From the NCBI RefSeq assembly GCF_013342145.1, contig NZ_JABUQZ010000001.1:3286001-3350000 (forward strand): DNA of 64,000 bases. Direction: 5' to 3'. Shown here piece by piece: positions 1-8,255 of this stretch; positions within the stretch are counted from its first letter, which is position 1, and each line of letters starts with the position of its first letter. Below the pieces are notes generated by a model, which had not been told where the DNA came from, did not search any database, and worked only from the letters and a program-made list of their open reading frames with translations. This DNA comes from Haloterrigena gelatinilytica. GTDB lineage: Archaea; Halobacteriota; Halobacteria; Halobacteriales; Natrialbaceae. The position numbers and the translations under genes are program-made.

Positions 1-1
1 C

Positions 2-472
2 GCCAGCGGTGAGACGCTGCGCGCGATCCGATCCGAAGCGGACGAGGCCGGCGACGAGTCAGACGGCGACGAGTCGGACGGCGAGGGCGACACCGGTGAC
101 GACGATCCGGAAGGCGACGGCGGCGACGCCGAAGACAGCAGTGAGGGAGCGAACGGCGACGAGGAAGCGGCGGAATCCGACGACGGACCGACGAACGAAA
201 CCGGACAAAACTCCGGTTCTGACGACGTAGACGGCGGAAACGGGACGAACGAGGAGGGCTCCGCATCCGAGGGGTCCACCGGCACGACCGACGGATCGAA
301 CGGCGACGACGCGAGCGGTGACGGCAACGATACCGCTACCGAGGACGACGGCGACGGCATGCCGGGATTCACCGCGGGAGCGGGGATCGCCGGCGGCGCG
401 CTCTCGGTCGAGTGGCTCCGCCGACGCGAAACCGACGAGGGGTCGGAGGCCGCCGACGAGCGGAACTCGTAG
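2..472 (+). CDS. C-terminal part of an acidic PGF-CTERM surface protein (5' truncated by window edge)
   Basis: The frame is open from the first bases to the TAG at 470-472, giving the last 156 residues of a longer protein. About 115 residues are extremely acidic and low in complexity, with Asp/Gly/Glu/Ser repeats such as DGDES, as in stalk regions of haloarchaeal cell-surface proteins. The end has MPGFTAGAGIAGGALSVEW followed by LRRR and a short acidic tail. This resembles the PGF-CTERM sorting signal (PGF, hydrophobic segment, basic cluster) that archaeosortase processes and links to lipid. The hydrophobic segment is weak and about 20 residues follow the arginines, so the assignment is likely but not certain. 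The catalytic or binding part lies outside the window, so no function can be given. Confidence 0.7.
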   Translation, partial: ASGETLRAIRSEADEAGDESDGDESDGEGDTGDDDPEGDGGDAEDSSEGANGDEEAAESDDGPTNETGQNSGSDDVDGGNGTNEEGSASEGSTGTTDGSNGDDASGDGNDTATEDDGDGMPGFTAGAGIAGGALSVEWLRRRETDEGSEAADERNS

Positions 473-533
473 CCCGGCCCCCGCCGCGGAGAGCGCGGCG
501 CTTAACTCCGCGAGACCCCAAACGGGGACACTA

Positions 534-1739
534 ATGAGTGAGTCGCGTGCGTTCTGTCCCCGGTGCGGGGATCCCGTTCCGGAGCGATCGGCAGCCGACG
601 CGGACGACGAAACCGCCGCGGATCCGCTCCGGCCGGGCGCGGAGGTCGAACTCTGCGATTCGTGTTACTTCGAGAGCTTCGACTTCGTGGACGCGCCGGA
701 TCGGATCGACGTCCGGGTCTGCGCCCAGTGCGGGGCGGTCTACCGCGGGAACCGGTGGGTCGACGTCGGCGCGCAGGATTACACCGACATCGCCATCGAG
801 GAGGTCAGCGAGGCGCTGGCCGTCCACGTCGACGTCGAGGACGTCGCCTGGCAGGTCGAGCCCGAACAGATCGACGAGAACACCATCCGGATGCACTGTT
901 ACTTCACGGGCGTCGTCCGCGGAACGCCCGTCGAGGAACAGGTGATGGTCCCCGTCAAGATCGCCCGCCAGACCTGCCTGCGCTGCGGGCGGATCGCCGG
1001 CGACTACTACGCCAGTATCGTCCAGATCCGCGCCGAGGATCGGACGCCGACGGCCGAAGAGACGGATCGCGCGAAGGAGATCGCCAACACCGTCGTCGCC
1101 GACATGGAGGCGACCGGCGACCGCAACGCCTTCGTCACCGAGATGGGTGAGGTCGACGAGGGGCTGAACATCAAGGTCTCGACCAACAAGATCGGCAAGA
1201 AGATCTCGAACAAGATGGTCGAGGAGTTCGGCGGCACCGTCAACGACGCCGAGACGCTCGTGACGGAGGACGAGGACGGCAACGAGGTCTACCGGGTCAC
1301 CTTCGCCGTCCGCCTGCCGCCCTACACCCCCGGCGACGTCATCGACCTCGCCGACGACGACGGCGGGCCCGTGATCGTCCGCAGCGCCCGCGGCAACCTC
1401 AAGGGCGTCCGCGCGACGACCGGCGAGCGCTACGAGGCCGGCTACGAGGAGGGGAACGCGCCCGACGCCCGGAAACTCGGCGACCTCGAGGACGCCGTCG
1501 AGACCACGGTCGTCACCGTCGAGGACGAGAACGCCGTGCAGGTGCTCGATCCCGAGACCTACCAGGCGACGACCGTCTCCCGGCCGGACTACTTCGATCC
1601 CGAGGCCGAAACGGTGCCCGTCCTGAAGAGCCGCGCCGGGCTGCACATCTTGCCCGATCCCGACCCCGAGACGGGCGACGAGGCGGACGACCCCGGCCAC
1701 TACGATCCGTACGCGACCCGCGGCGAGGACGATGTCTGA
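534..1739 (+). CDS. NMD3-family ribosome-associated protein
   Basis: This 401-residue protein belongs to the NMD3 family, which in eukaryotes is the 60S export adaptor and in archaea is a ribosome-associated protein thought to act in large-subunit maturation or translation control. The N-terminal zinc module is clear: CxxC pairs at C8/C11, C41/C44, C63/C66 and C148/C151, enough for two zinc sites. The acidic C-terminal half is alpha/beta with NMD3-like beta domains. The ATG at 534 is preferred because the first CxxC follows directly and the longer in-frame extension upstream is a low-quality Arg/Thr/Ser-rich translation. Its stop overlaps the start of the Taw2-like gene by 8 bases, so the two are probably co-transcribed and translationally coupled. 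The family call is confident; the exact role is inferred from homologs. Confidence 0.85.
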   Translation: MSESRAFCPRCGDPVPERSAADADDETAADPLRPGAEVELCDSCYFESFDFVDAPDRIDVRVCAQCGAVYRGNRWVDVGAQDYTDIAIEEVSEALAVHVDVEDVAWQVEPEQIDENTIRMHCYFTGVVRGTPVEEQVMVPVKIARQTCLRCGRIAGDYYASIVQIRAEDRTPTAEETDRAKEIANTVVADMEATGDRNAFVTEMGEVDEGLNIKVSTNKIGKKISNKMVEEFGGTVNDAETLVTEDEDGNEVYRVTFAVRLPPYTPGDVIDLADDDGGPVIVRSARGNLKGVRATTGERYEAGYEEGNAPDARKLGDLEDAVETTVVTVEDENAVQVLDPETYQATTVSRPDYFDPEAETVPVLKSRAGLHILPDPDPETGDEADDPGHYDPYATRGEDDV

Positions 1740-2865
1740 GGAACCGGACGCGATCGACGTCCTCGAGCGCGCGGAGGCGGACGCGCCGCTCGCGGCGATC
1801 GTCGAAAAGCCCCGCGCCGAGACGGCCATCGAGTCGCTGCGCGCCGAGGGCGTCTACGACGATTCGCGGACGGTCCGTGAGGACGGTTCCGACAAGGTCG
1901 CCCTCCCCGTCACCGAGCCGCCCGCGGAGACCCGCGTCCTCGAGGTCGTCCGCCAGCTCGAGCCCGAGCCCCGCAGCCCCGACCTCGAGGACCTGCTTTC
2001 CGACCGCGGCTGGACCGACGCGCAACTCGAGGCGGCGCCGGGCTCGTGGGCCGTGATCGGTTCGGTGATCCTCGTGACGGTCCCCGAGGGCTGTCCCGAC
2101 GAGGCGGAACTCGGCGAGGCCCTGCTCGAGCTCCACGGCGAGGCCGACAGCGTGCTGGCCGACGAGGGGATCGCGAACGACGGCGCGGCCGGCACCTACC
2201 GCGAACCCAGGACCCGGCTGATCGCCGGCGAGCGCGACACCGACACGATCCACACCGAACACGGAACCCGCTACGGTCTCGATCCCGCGAAAGTGATGTT
2301 CTCGCCGGGAAACCAGGCCGAACGGGCCCGGATGGGCGAACTGGGGAGTACCGACGAGCACGTCTTCGACATGTTCGCCGGAATCGGCTACTTCACCCTC
2401 CCGATGGCCCGGGCCGGCGCGCGGGTGACCGCGACCGAGATCAACCCGACCGCCTTCCGCTACCTGCTCGAGAACGCCGTGCTCAACGACGTCGGCGACC
2501 GCGTCGACGCCTACATGACCGACTGTCGGGAGCTCGCGGCCGAACTCGAGGCCGACCGCGTGGTGATGGGCTACTACGGCAGCGGCGGCTCTGACGAAGC
2601 GGCCGGCGAGGAAGGCGACGGAGACGGAGCCCGCACGGACGAGGCCCACGAGTTCCTCCCCGACGCCCTCGAGGCGCTGTCGCCCGGCGGCGTCGTCCAC
2701 TACCACGAGGCGACGCCCGAATCCCGGCTCTGGGACCGTCCGCTCGAGCGGCTCGCGGCCGCGGGCGAGGCCGCCGGTCGCGAGTTCGAGGTCCTCGAGA
2801 AGCGCCGCGTCAAGAGCCACAGCGCCGGCGTCGCTCACGTCGTCGTGGACGCGCGGTTCGAGTGA
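1732..2865 (+). CDS. Class I SAM-dependent methyltransferase fold protein, Taw2/Trm5 family (tRNA G37 wyosine pathway)
   Basis: This 377-residue protein has the Trm5/Taw2 layout: an alpha/beta N-terminal region (about 1-165) and a Rossmann SAM-binding domain with motif I DMFAGIGYF at 213-221 and the acidic loop TEINP at 235-239. Where Trm5 methyltransferases carry an N-x-P-type catalytic motif, this protein has VVMGYYGSGG (about 277-286), then HEFLP and GGVVHYHE. That resembles Taw2/TYW2, which transfers the aminocarboxypropyl group of SAM to C7 of 4-demethylwyosine at position 37 of tRNA-Phe. Taw2 is therefore preferred over Trm5. An acidic insertion at about 287-304 is a halophilic feature. 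It follows the NMD3-like gene with an 8-base overlap. Confidence 0.75.
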   Translation: MSEEPDAIDVLERAEADAPLAAIVEKPRAETAIESLRAEGVYDDSRTVREDGSDKVALPVTEPPAETRVLEVVRQLEPEPRSPDLEDLLSDRGWTDAQLEAAPGSWAVIGSVILVTVPEGCPDEAELGEALLELHGEADSVLADEGIANDGAAGTYREPRTRLIAGERDTDTIHTEHGTRYGLDPAKVMFSPGNQAERARMGELGSTDEHVFDMFAGIGYFTLPMARAGARVTATEINPTAFRYLLENAVLNDVGDRVDAYMTDCRELAAELEADRVVMGYYGSGGSDEAAGEEGDGDGARTDEAHEFLPDALEALSPGGVVHYHEATPESRLWDRPLERLAAAGEAAGREFEVLEKRRVKSHSAGVAHVVVDARFE

Positions 2866-2949
2866 CAGAGGAGTGAGACAGCGGCGCAGGATGGTCGAGC
2901 GACCCGAACGGTCGTGACATTCATACCGGAGTAGTGAGTGCCATCCGGT

Positions 2950-3033
2950 ATGGATCGGAACCAAATTATCGCCCTCACCTTCGCAATCCTGATGGTCTCC
3001 TCGATGGTCGCGTGGGGCATCACCGCGCTCTAG
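2950..3033 (+). CDS. 27-residue single-span membrane peptide
   Basis: A short ORF encodes MDRNQIIALTFAILMVSSMV followed by AWGITAL and a TAG stop at 3031-3033. It has a charged N-terminus and one hydrophobic helix, so it is probably a single-pass membrane microprotein. From memory, very similar short peptides are annotated in other haloarchaea, which makes conservation likely, but I cannot verify that here. It stands alone between the Taw2-like gene and the convergent helicase gene. No function is known to me. Confidence 0.5.
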   Translation: MDRNQIIALTFAILMVSSMVAWGITAL

Positions 3034-3124
3034 GCGCGCATCGCCGTCGCTGCGAACGCGTCAACAACTCTTCTCGGAGCCGTATTTTCGCCTGGAAGTC
3101 TCGTCGCGAGCGTCGACGAGAGGA

Positions 3125-4987
3125 CTAGCCGTCCGTGTCCCAGACGTCGGCGACCGGACTCGAGTTCGAGTTCGACGACCGGCCGGACCGACGGGAGCGC
3201 GAGCGCGTCCGCGATCGTTCGGTTCTCGTACCCCGTTCGGATCCGCCGGCGTCGTCGGATCCGCCGCCTCGCGCCGATGACGCGCCGCCGTCGCCGAGGG
3301 CGTCCCCGGGCCGGAACTCGGGTAGGTCGGGGCGCTCCATCCGGACGACCTGCGCCTCGAACCAGTCGGGCATGTCCGTCCGAGCGCGATCGAACAGGTC
3401 CAGCAGACTCGAGTCCGCGAGGTACGTCGCGCCGTGGTCGTCGGGGGCCCGGACGACCCGGCCGCAGGCCTGGATGACGGTCCGCAGGGCGGTGCGGTAA
3501 TACCACGCCCACTGCCCCTCTTCGAGTCGGTGGGCGACTCTCGAGTCGCCGGTGTTGAGGAACGGGGCCTTACAGAGCACCTGCCAGCGACAGAGGTCGC
3601 CTTTCAGATCCAGCGCCTCCTCCATCTTCACCGAGAGGAAGACGTCGGGGTCGTCGCTGGCCTTCCAGCCGTCGAGGGCGGCGTCGCGGCCGTCCCGGTC
3701 GTGGGTCCGGATCCGGTCGCCGACGCCGAAGTCGGTAAGGAGGTCGGCGAGTCGCTCCTGAATGTCGTAAGAGTGGGCGTGGATCAGCCCCTTCTCGTCG
3801 GGGTGGCGCTGCATGAGCCGGACGATCGTGCGGGCGATCTTCGGCGTCGTGTCGTCGCGCTGTTCGTAGGTCATCTTCCCCTGCGTCACGTCGTACAGCG
3901 GCCGGTTCTCGACGGGGAAGGTGTGTTCGACGTCGACCAGCGCGACGTTCTCGGGAGTCAGCCCGACCTGCCGGCAGAACGCGTCCTTGTTGAGGATCGT
4001 CGCAGACAGCAGCGCGAACTTGTTGCCTCGGTCCCAGACGGTGTGCTGGAGGTACTTCTCGGGGTTCATCGGCTTGATCGTCAGGGGGCCGCCCGCGGGG
4101 TCGTCGTCGCCGTCGGCGTCGCCGCTCGTCCGGGACCGCGACGGCTCGGACTGGTCGACCAACCACGTCGTCGGGCTCTGGGGATCGCGGTAGTCCGAGA
4201 CGAACCAGTCGAGTTCGCCGATGAGTTCCTGCAGCCGGTCGCGTTCGCGGACCTCGGCGGGCGTCAGAGAGTCCTGTGCGAGCAGGTCGTCCTTGCGCCG
4301 CCCGCACTTCTGGGCGAGGTTCTCGGCGTACCGGACGGCCCGATCGAGGTCGTCGATCTCGGGGACGCGCAGGTCGTCCCAGAAGGGGACGGTCCGCGGT
4401 CCGAGCTGAATCGTCGCGTACATTTCGGCCCACTCGGCCAGCCCGTGGGCCTCGTCGACGACCACGACGTCGCGTTTGCGGAAGACTTCGCTGCCCGCGG
4501 TCTGCATGAAATAGGCCAGCGTCATCGCGGCGATATTGCGGTTCGACGCGATCGCGCGGTCCGAGAAGTAGGGACAGCGGTGCTTGACCGAACAGTCGTA
4601 CCCCCGCTCGCGGACGCAGGGGGCCTGATTGACCGGCGTGTCGCGCTCGTCGGGGAGGATACAGGAGTAGTTGGACTTCCCGCGGATGACGTTCAGGTCC
4701 GCCAGCAGGTCGTCGGCCGCGACGTCGTCCAACTGCGAGACCTGCGGGGTCGTGTAGTAGGCGCCGGTCGCGTCGCTCGGGTCGGCGTCGTCGGTCTCCC
4801 GCGCACAGCCCGCGACCGCGCGGGCGAGCAGGGACTTGCCGCTGCCCGTCGGCGCTCGGACCAACACCACGTCGTTGCCGGCCGCGAAGGCGTCCTGAAT
4901 GTCGCGGAGGGCCTGCTCCTGGGTCCCGCGGTAGCTGGGCGCGGGAAACTCCTCGAAGATCCGCTCGGGGTTCACCGTTCGATGCAC
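3125..4987 (-). CDS. ATP-dependent DNA helicase, XPD/Rad3-like superfamily 2
   Basis: This 620-residue protein is a Rad3/XPD/DinG-class helicase. Walker A is APTGSGKS at 45-52 and the DEAH box is at 178-181 in VVVVDEAHG. Between them lie four cysteines (C109, C124, C132, C138) spaced like the 4Fe-4S cluster of XPD, so an iron-sulfur helicase translocating 5'-3' is the best reading. The later motifs include ALLSATIL, LIHAHSYDIQERL (motif V region) and QACGRVVRAPDD (motif VI, about 515-526). The last 80 residues are a Gly/Ser/Arg-rich acidic or basic tail. Likely roles are nucleotide excision repair or unwinding of R-loops and forks, inferred from the family. It is convergent with the small upstream peptide gene. 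Confidence 0.88.
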   Translation of the reverse strand: MHRTVNPERIFEEFPAPSYRGTQEQALRDIQDAFAAGNDVVLVRAPTGSGKSLLARAVAGCARETDDADPSDATGAYYTTPQVSQLDDVAADDLLADLNVIRGKSNYSCILPDERDTPVNQAPCVRERGYDCSVKHRCPYFSDRAIASNRNIAAMTLAYFMQTAGSEVFRKRDVVVVDEAHGLAEWAEMYATIQLGPRTVPFWDDLRVPEIDDLDRAVRYAENLAQKCGRRKDDLLAQDSLTPAEVRERDRLQELIGELDWFVSDYRDPQSPTTWLVDQSEPSRSRTSGDADGDDDPAGGPLTIKPMNPEKYLQHTVWDRGNKFALLSATILNKDAFCRQVGLTPENVALVDVEHTFPVENRPLYDVTQGKMTYEQRDDTTPKIARTIVRLMQRHPDEKGLIHAHSYDIQERLADLLTDFGVGDRIRTHDRDGRDAALDGWKASDDPDVFLSVKMEEALDLKGDLCRWQVLCKAPFLNTGDSRVAHRLEEGQWAWYYRTALRTVIQACGRVVRAPDDHGATYLADSSLLDLFDRARTDMPDWFEAQVVRMERPDLPEFRPGDALGDGGASSARGGGSDDAGGSERGTRTERSRTRSRSRRSGRSSNSNSSPVADVWDTDG

Positions 4988-5380
4988 CGCGCGGCCGCGT
5001 CCTAAAGGCTACGAACCGTCGCGCGCGATGCAGTCGGCGAACTCGAGCCGAACGTCCGGGTTCGGACTCGAGACGAGCGGCCGAACCGCGAAACCGGACA
5101 CTACGGGGCGTCCGACGGCGGAATCCCCCGCGGTATGTGGCGGCTACCGGACGATAGGCGGGCGATTACGAATAGGAACGCCGCCCTTCGGTTCGGGTAC
5201 GGAAGGGCGCTCGGCCGCGCCGGCCGCCCCCTTCCGCGTGCGGCCCTCGACGCTGCGGCGATCGCGGTCGCGGTCTGTGGCTCACGCGCACCCGCGATCG
5301 ATCTCGCGATCGGTGCGACTCGCGTCGCGCTCGCGACGGCGGTCCACCCGTCAACCGATCGCGCTAACCCGATTTTTCGG
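4988..5380. other. Gene-free stretch with one hairpin
   Basis: This stretch of almost 400 bases is GC-rich and lies between the helicase start and the end of the small zinc-finger gene. The reading frames crossing it are Arg/Ala/Ser-rich and look non-coding. The only structure I see is an inverted repeat, CGCCCTTC at 5182-5189 with GAAGGGCG at 5202-5209. It may act as a terminator for the minus-strand gene that ends at 5381, although no T-run follows. Confidence 0.4.
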
Positions 5381-5626
5381 TCACTGAACGCCGAGCTGCG
5401 AGCTCCCCTCGTCGACCTGCTCGAGTCTCGCTACGTCGTCGGCCGTCGGTTCGTCGGGCAGAGCCTCGATACAGGGGTAACACAGCAGGTGTTCCGACCC
5501 GTCGGCCAACTCGAGGGTCATCGCGGTTCCGTCGCTGCCGTCGTCCTCGCCGAACGTCCAGAGGTTGGCGATGCCGCCGGCGACCGAGACCGTTCGTCCG
5601 CAGCCGTCGCAGGTGTTCCGTGCCAT
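5381..5626 (-). CDS. Small four-cysteine zinc-finger protein
   Basis: An 81-residue protein with NTCDGCGRTV near the N-terminus (C6/C9) and LLCYPC in the middle, so two CxxC pairs can bind one zinc ion. The rest is acidic, and the C-terminal part (TADDVARLEQV) is probably helical. It is of the type annotated as a haloarchaeal domain of unknown function (possibly DUF7561, from memory). It diverges from the YkgJ-family gene at 5707 across about 80 bases that must hold both promoters. Function is unknown. Confidence 0.65.
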   Translation of the reverse strand: MARNTCDGCGRTVSVAGGIANLWTFGEDDGSDGTAMTLELADGSEHLLCYPCIEALPDEPTADDVARLEQVDEGSSQLGVQ

Positions 5627-5706
5627 ACCCGAAACTGTGCGCCGTGCGCTGAAAGTCGTTCTCCCGCGCCAGATGGGTTTTACGTCCCCCCGTGCTACCG
5701 CCGCGT

Positions 5707-6738
5707 ATGGAGGTCCACTGCGAGGGCTGTGCGGGCTGTTGCATGGACTGGCGACCGCTGCTCGAGGACGGCGAGAGCGCGACCGACGCCGCCGGGGCAG
5801 CGAACAAGCGACGGCACCGGCCGTTCGACGACGGCGAGGGCGACGGCCGGCCGCCGATCGACGACGACGCCAACTTCGTCGCCCTCACCCGCGACGAGGT
5901 CCGCGAGTTCCTCGAGGCGGGAATGGCGCCGGCCCTGACGCCGCGGTTCTGGCGCGCTCGCGACGGGAGCGAGGGCGTCGAGATCGACGGCCGCAGCGTC
6001 GCCGCCGTCGCCGGTCGACCGGTCTTCTTCGTCGGCCTCCGGAAGCCGCCCAAACCGGTCGCCCCCTTCGACCGCGAGGAACCGGCGTGGCTCCCGACCT
6101 GCGTCTTCCTCGACCCGACGACGCTGCAGTGTCGCATCCACGGCAGCGACCGCTTTCCCGACGAGTGCGGCGCCTATCCGGCGCACAACCTCGCGCTCGA
6201 GCAGGAGACCGAGTGCGAGCGCGTCGAGGCCGCGTTCGGCGGCGAGCGCCTGCTCGAGGCGGACGTCGACCCGGATCTCGACGGCCTGCTGTTTGGATCG
6301 CAGGCGCTCGGCGCGAAACTGTTCGCCCATCCCCGACCCGAGGACCTCGAGGGAATCGTCGAGCGGACCGCCGCGGGAACGCTGACGGCCGCCGACCGCG
6401 CGGAGTGTCTGGCCGTCGCCGCGGCCTCGAGCCCCGGCACGCTCGCGACGTCCGACTACCACTACGAGTGGGGGAAGGAGCGAGCGCTCGAGGCCGCGCC
6501 GGACGGTGCGGCCGTTCGTCGTGACTCGAGCGACGACCGCGACGCGGGTGACGACCGGAGCGGCGACGCCCCCGACTCGAAGCGGGACCGCGCCGAGTCG
6601 TGGGTCGGGCCGGCGATCCGGGAGTGGCACCGGCGACGGGCGACGGCGGACGGGACGGTTCCCGACCCCGACGTCGCTACTGAGATCGAGGACGACCGCG
6701 GCGCGCCCGGAACGCCGGGCTGGGACGCCCTCGAGTGA
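5707..6738 (+). CDS. YkgJ-family cysteine-cluster protein
   Basis: A 343-residue protein beginning MEVHCEGCAGCCMDW, with cysteines at C5, C8, C11 and C12, and further on LPTCVFLDPTTLQCRIHG and PDECGAYPAHN. That order of cysteines is the YkgJ/CxxCxxCC signature, a putative metal or Fe-S site. The C-terminal third is acidic and variable. An in-frame ATG five codons upstream exists, but 5707 sits directly before the conserved motif and fits a leaderless transcript. Molecular function is not established for the family. Confidence 0.75.
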   Translation: MEVHCEGCAGCCMDWRPLLEDGESATDAAGAANKRRHRPFDDGEGDGRPPIDDDANFVALTRDEVREFLEAGMAPALTPRFWRARDGSEGVEIDGRSVAAVAGRPVFFVGLRKPPKPVAPFDREEPAWLPTCVFLDPTTLQCRIHGSDRFPDECGAYPAHNLALEQETECERVEAAFGGERLLEADVDPDLDGLLFGSQALGAKLFAHPRPEDLEGIVERTAAGTLTAADRAECLAVAAASSPGTLATSDYHYEWGKERALEAAPDGAAVRRDSSDDRDAGDDRSGDAPDSKRDRAESWVGPAIREWHRRRATADGTVPDPDVATEIEDDRGAPGTPGWDALE

Positions 6739-6845
6739 GCGGGCGGCGATTCCACGGACTGCTGGGACGGCCCGGACCCGGACGCGTCGCTATCGACGTG
6801 ACGCCGAGATTCCAACGGGAAGAAAACGGCGGAATGCGGGTCGCA

Positions 6846-7019
6846 CTATTCCGATTTCATCTGTTCGAACTGGTCGAGTAGCGCTTCGGCCGACTCGCCG
6901 GAGTCGTACTCGACTTCGCCGTGATAGATCGTCCGCTCGTCGTCGAAATCGGCGTCGACTCTGGACGCCTGCTGCTCGCGTCGCTCGTGTTCGTCTTCGT
7001 CATAGGCACCCATTGACAT
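6846..7019 (-). CDS. DUF5786-like small acidic protein
   Basis: A 57-residue protein starting MSMGAYDEDEHERREQQ and containing FDDERTIYHGEVEYDSG, then a C-terminal helix rich in Leu and Glu. It matches my memory of a conserved haloarchaeal small protein (DUF5786). The start at 7019 is taken from that N-terminus; an ATG seven codons upstream would add only MCILA plus MSM. It is divergently arranged with the DUF5784-like gene, about 100 bases apart. Function is unknown. Confidence 0.65.
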   Translation of the reverse strand: MSMGAYDEDEHERREQQASRVDADFDDERTIYHGEVEYDSGESAEALLDQFEQMKSE

Positions 7020-7120
7020 GGCAAGTATACACACGTAGGCGGGTCTCGATCATTAATGTAACGGTCAATCATATCAATCCGACACGTAACACGTATGCAC
7101 CCCGCCGGCGTAGTGAGAAC

Positions 7121-8128
7121 GTGGCACGGCCGCTTCGCTTTCGGTATTCGCCCGCCTCCTGGAGCGAGGAGAAAGTCCGACACGAGATCCTCCAGCCGCT
7201 CCGGTCGAACATCGGGGCCCGCGCAGTGGCGCCGCGGTTCGACATCGGCGCCGACTGGGAGACGCACCGTTTCGAGATGCAAAACGGCGACGTCGCGCTG
7301 TTCGCGCGAAACGGCGGGGAGGCCTACTGGATGGGCAACACCGAGACGCCCTCGTCGCTGTGGAAGACCGACAAGTTCGGCTGGCGGGAAGTCCCCTATC
7401 ACGTCTCGCGGTGGACCCAGCGGGAACTGCTCTCGACGCTCCACGAGGAGGATCCGTGGCTGGTCGACTACCCGCACCTCTCGTGGTTTTTCCTCCCCGT
7501 CTTCATGTCCAAGGACGGCCGCGAGTCGACGCGAGCGTTCTTCCGCGAACACGCCGCCGGCTTCCCCGACGCCGGGCGGCGCGAGACGACCGAGTTCTTC
7601 GAGGATTTCCTCCGGACCGGCGTCTTAGACGAGTACCGACACGTCATGTCGGGGAAACTGGGGACCAGCGACCACGTCGATCGCGTTCGCATGAGCGCCG
7701 CGATGGCCGAGTTCATCGCCGCGAAGATCCTCACGGACGCCGGCTACGCCGTCGAACCCGAAATCGAGGTCACGACCGGACACTCGCTGGATTTCCGCGC
7801 CGAGGACGAACGGACCAACGTCCTCGTCGAGGTGACCCGTCCCCAGCCGCCGATCAACCGCGCGGCGGCGGGGCCCGTCGCCGCCGTCCGCGACACCGCC
7901 GAGACCAAGACCAACGGCCAACTGGCCGAACACGGCGGCGGCGCCGTGCTGTTCGTCGACTGCTCGAGTTTTCGCGACGACGCCTGGAACGCCGTCCGCG
8001 CCGAACAGCCCGACGTGCGCCACCGGCCGGCCGTCGTCTATCGCGTTCGCCCGGACGGCCGCGCCGAGGGGTACACGAAGGGCCGGGTCCCACTCGATCT
8101 GGCGGGTGCGGTCGACATCCTGAACTGA
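7121..8128 (+). CDS. DUF5784-like conserved haloarchaeal protein, possible nuclease fold
   Basis: A 335-residue protein starting with GTG (VARPLRFRYSPASW). It agrees from memory with the haloarchaeal DUF5784 family. Residues about 175-290 contain AEFIAAKILTDAGYAVEPEI, SLDFRA and NVLVEVTRP. This resembles the D-x(n)-ExK spacing of restriction-endonuclease-like folds, but the lysine is replaced by Thr/Arg and the call is only suggestive. The GTG at 7121 is chosen because upstream codons in this frame belong to an Arg-rich non-coding translation. No operon partner is evident: the next gene starts 128 bases later. Confidence 0.65.
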   Translation: MARPLRFRYSPASWSEEKVRHEILQPLRSNIGARAVAPRFDIGADWETHRFEMQNGDVALFARNGGEAYWMGNTETPSSLWKTDKFGWREVPYHVSRWTQRELLSTLHEEDPWLVDYPHLSWFFLPVFMSKDGRESTRAFFREHAAGFPDAGRRETTEFFEDFLRTGVLDEYRHVMSGKLGTSDHVDRVRMSAAMAEFIAAKILTDAGYAVEPEIEVTTGHSLDFRAEDERTNVLVEVTRPQPPINRAAAGPVAAVRDTAETKTNGQLAEHGGGAVLFVDCSSFRDDAWNAVRAEQPDVRHRPAVVYRVRPDGRAEGYTKGRVPLDLAGAVDILN

Positions 8129-8220
8129 TCGCTCCCGCTCGCGGTGAGTGACGGAAACGAAACGGCGGATTTCTCTCGAGACGGACGCGTTGCCGACCGT
8201 CTCTACGTGCGAACGATGCG

Positions 8221-8232
8221 CACATATATGTG
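8221..8232. promoter_or_regulatory. Perfect palindrome CACATATATGTG at the adh promoter
   Basis: A perfect 12-base palindrome containing TATATA lies 24-35 bases before the alcohol dehydrogenase ATG at 8256. For a leaderless transcript this is where the archaeal TATA box is expected, so it probably is the TATA element. Its dyad symmetry could also make it a repressor site. Confidence 0.5.
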
Positions 8233-8255
8233 GTGCGGTAGCATCACCCAGATTC

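Noticed and set aside
531-1829. Long open frame on the minus strand across the NMD3-like gene
   Set aside because: Its composition (Val/Gly/Leu/Asp-rich, antisense to good codons) is the usual shadow of a GC-rich gene; the plus strand has clear CxxC zinc motifs.
1732-2865. Trm5 tRNA (guanine-37-N1) methyltransferase
   Set aside because: The catalytic N-x-P-type motif is replaced by MGYYGSGG, as in Taw2; Trm5 remains possible only as a second choice.
3434-5005. 523-codon plus-strand frame opposite the helicase
   Set aside because: It is antisense to Walker A, DEAH and other helicase motifs, and gives no recognisable protein.
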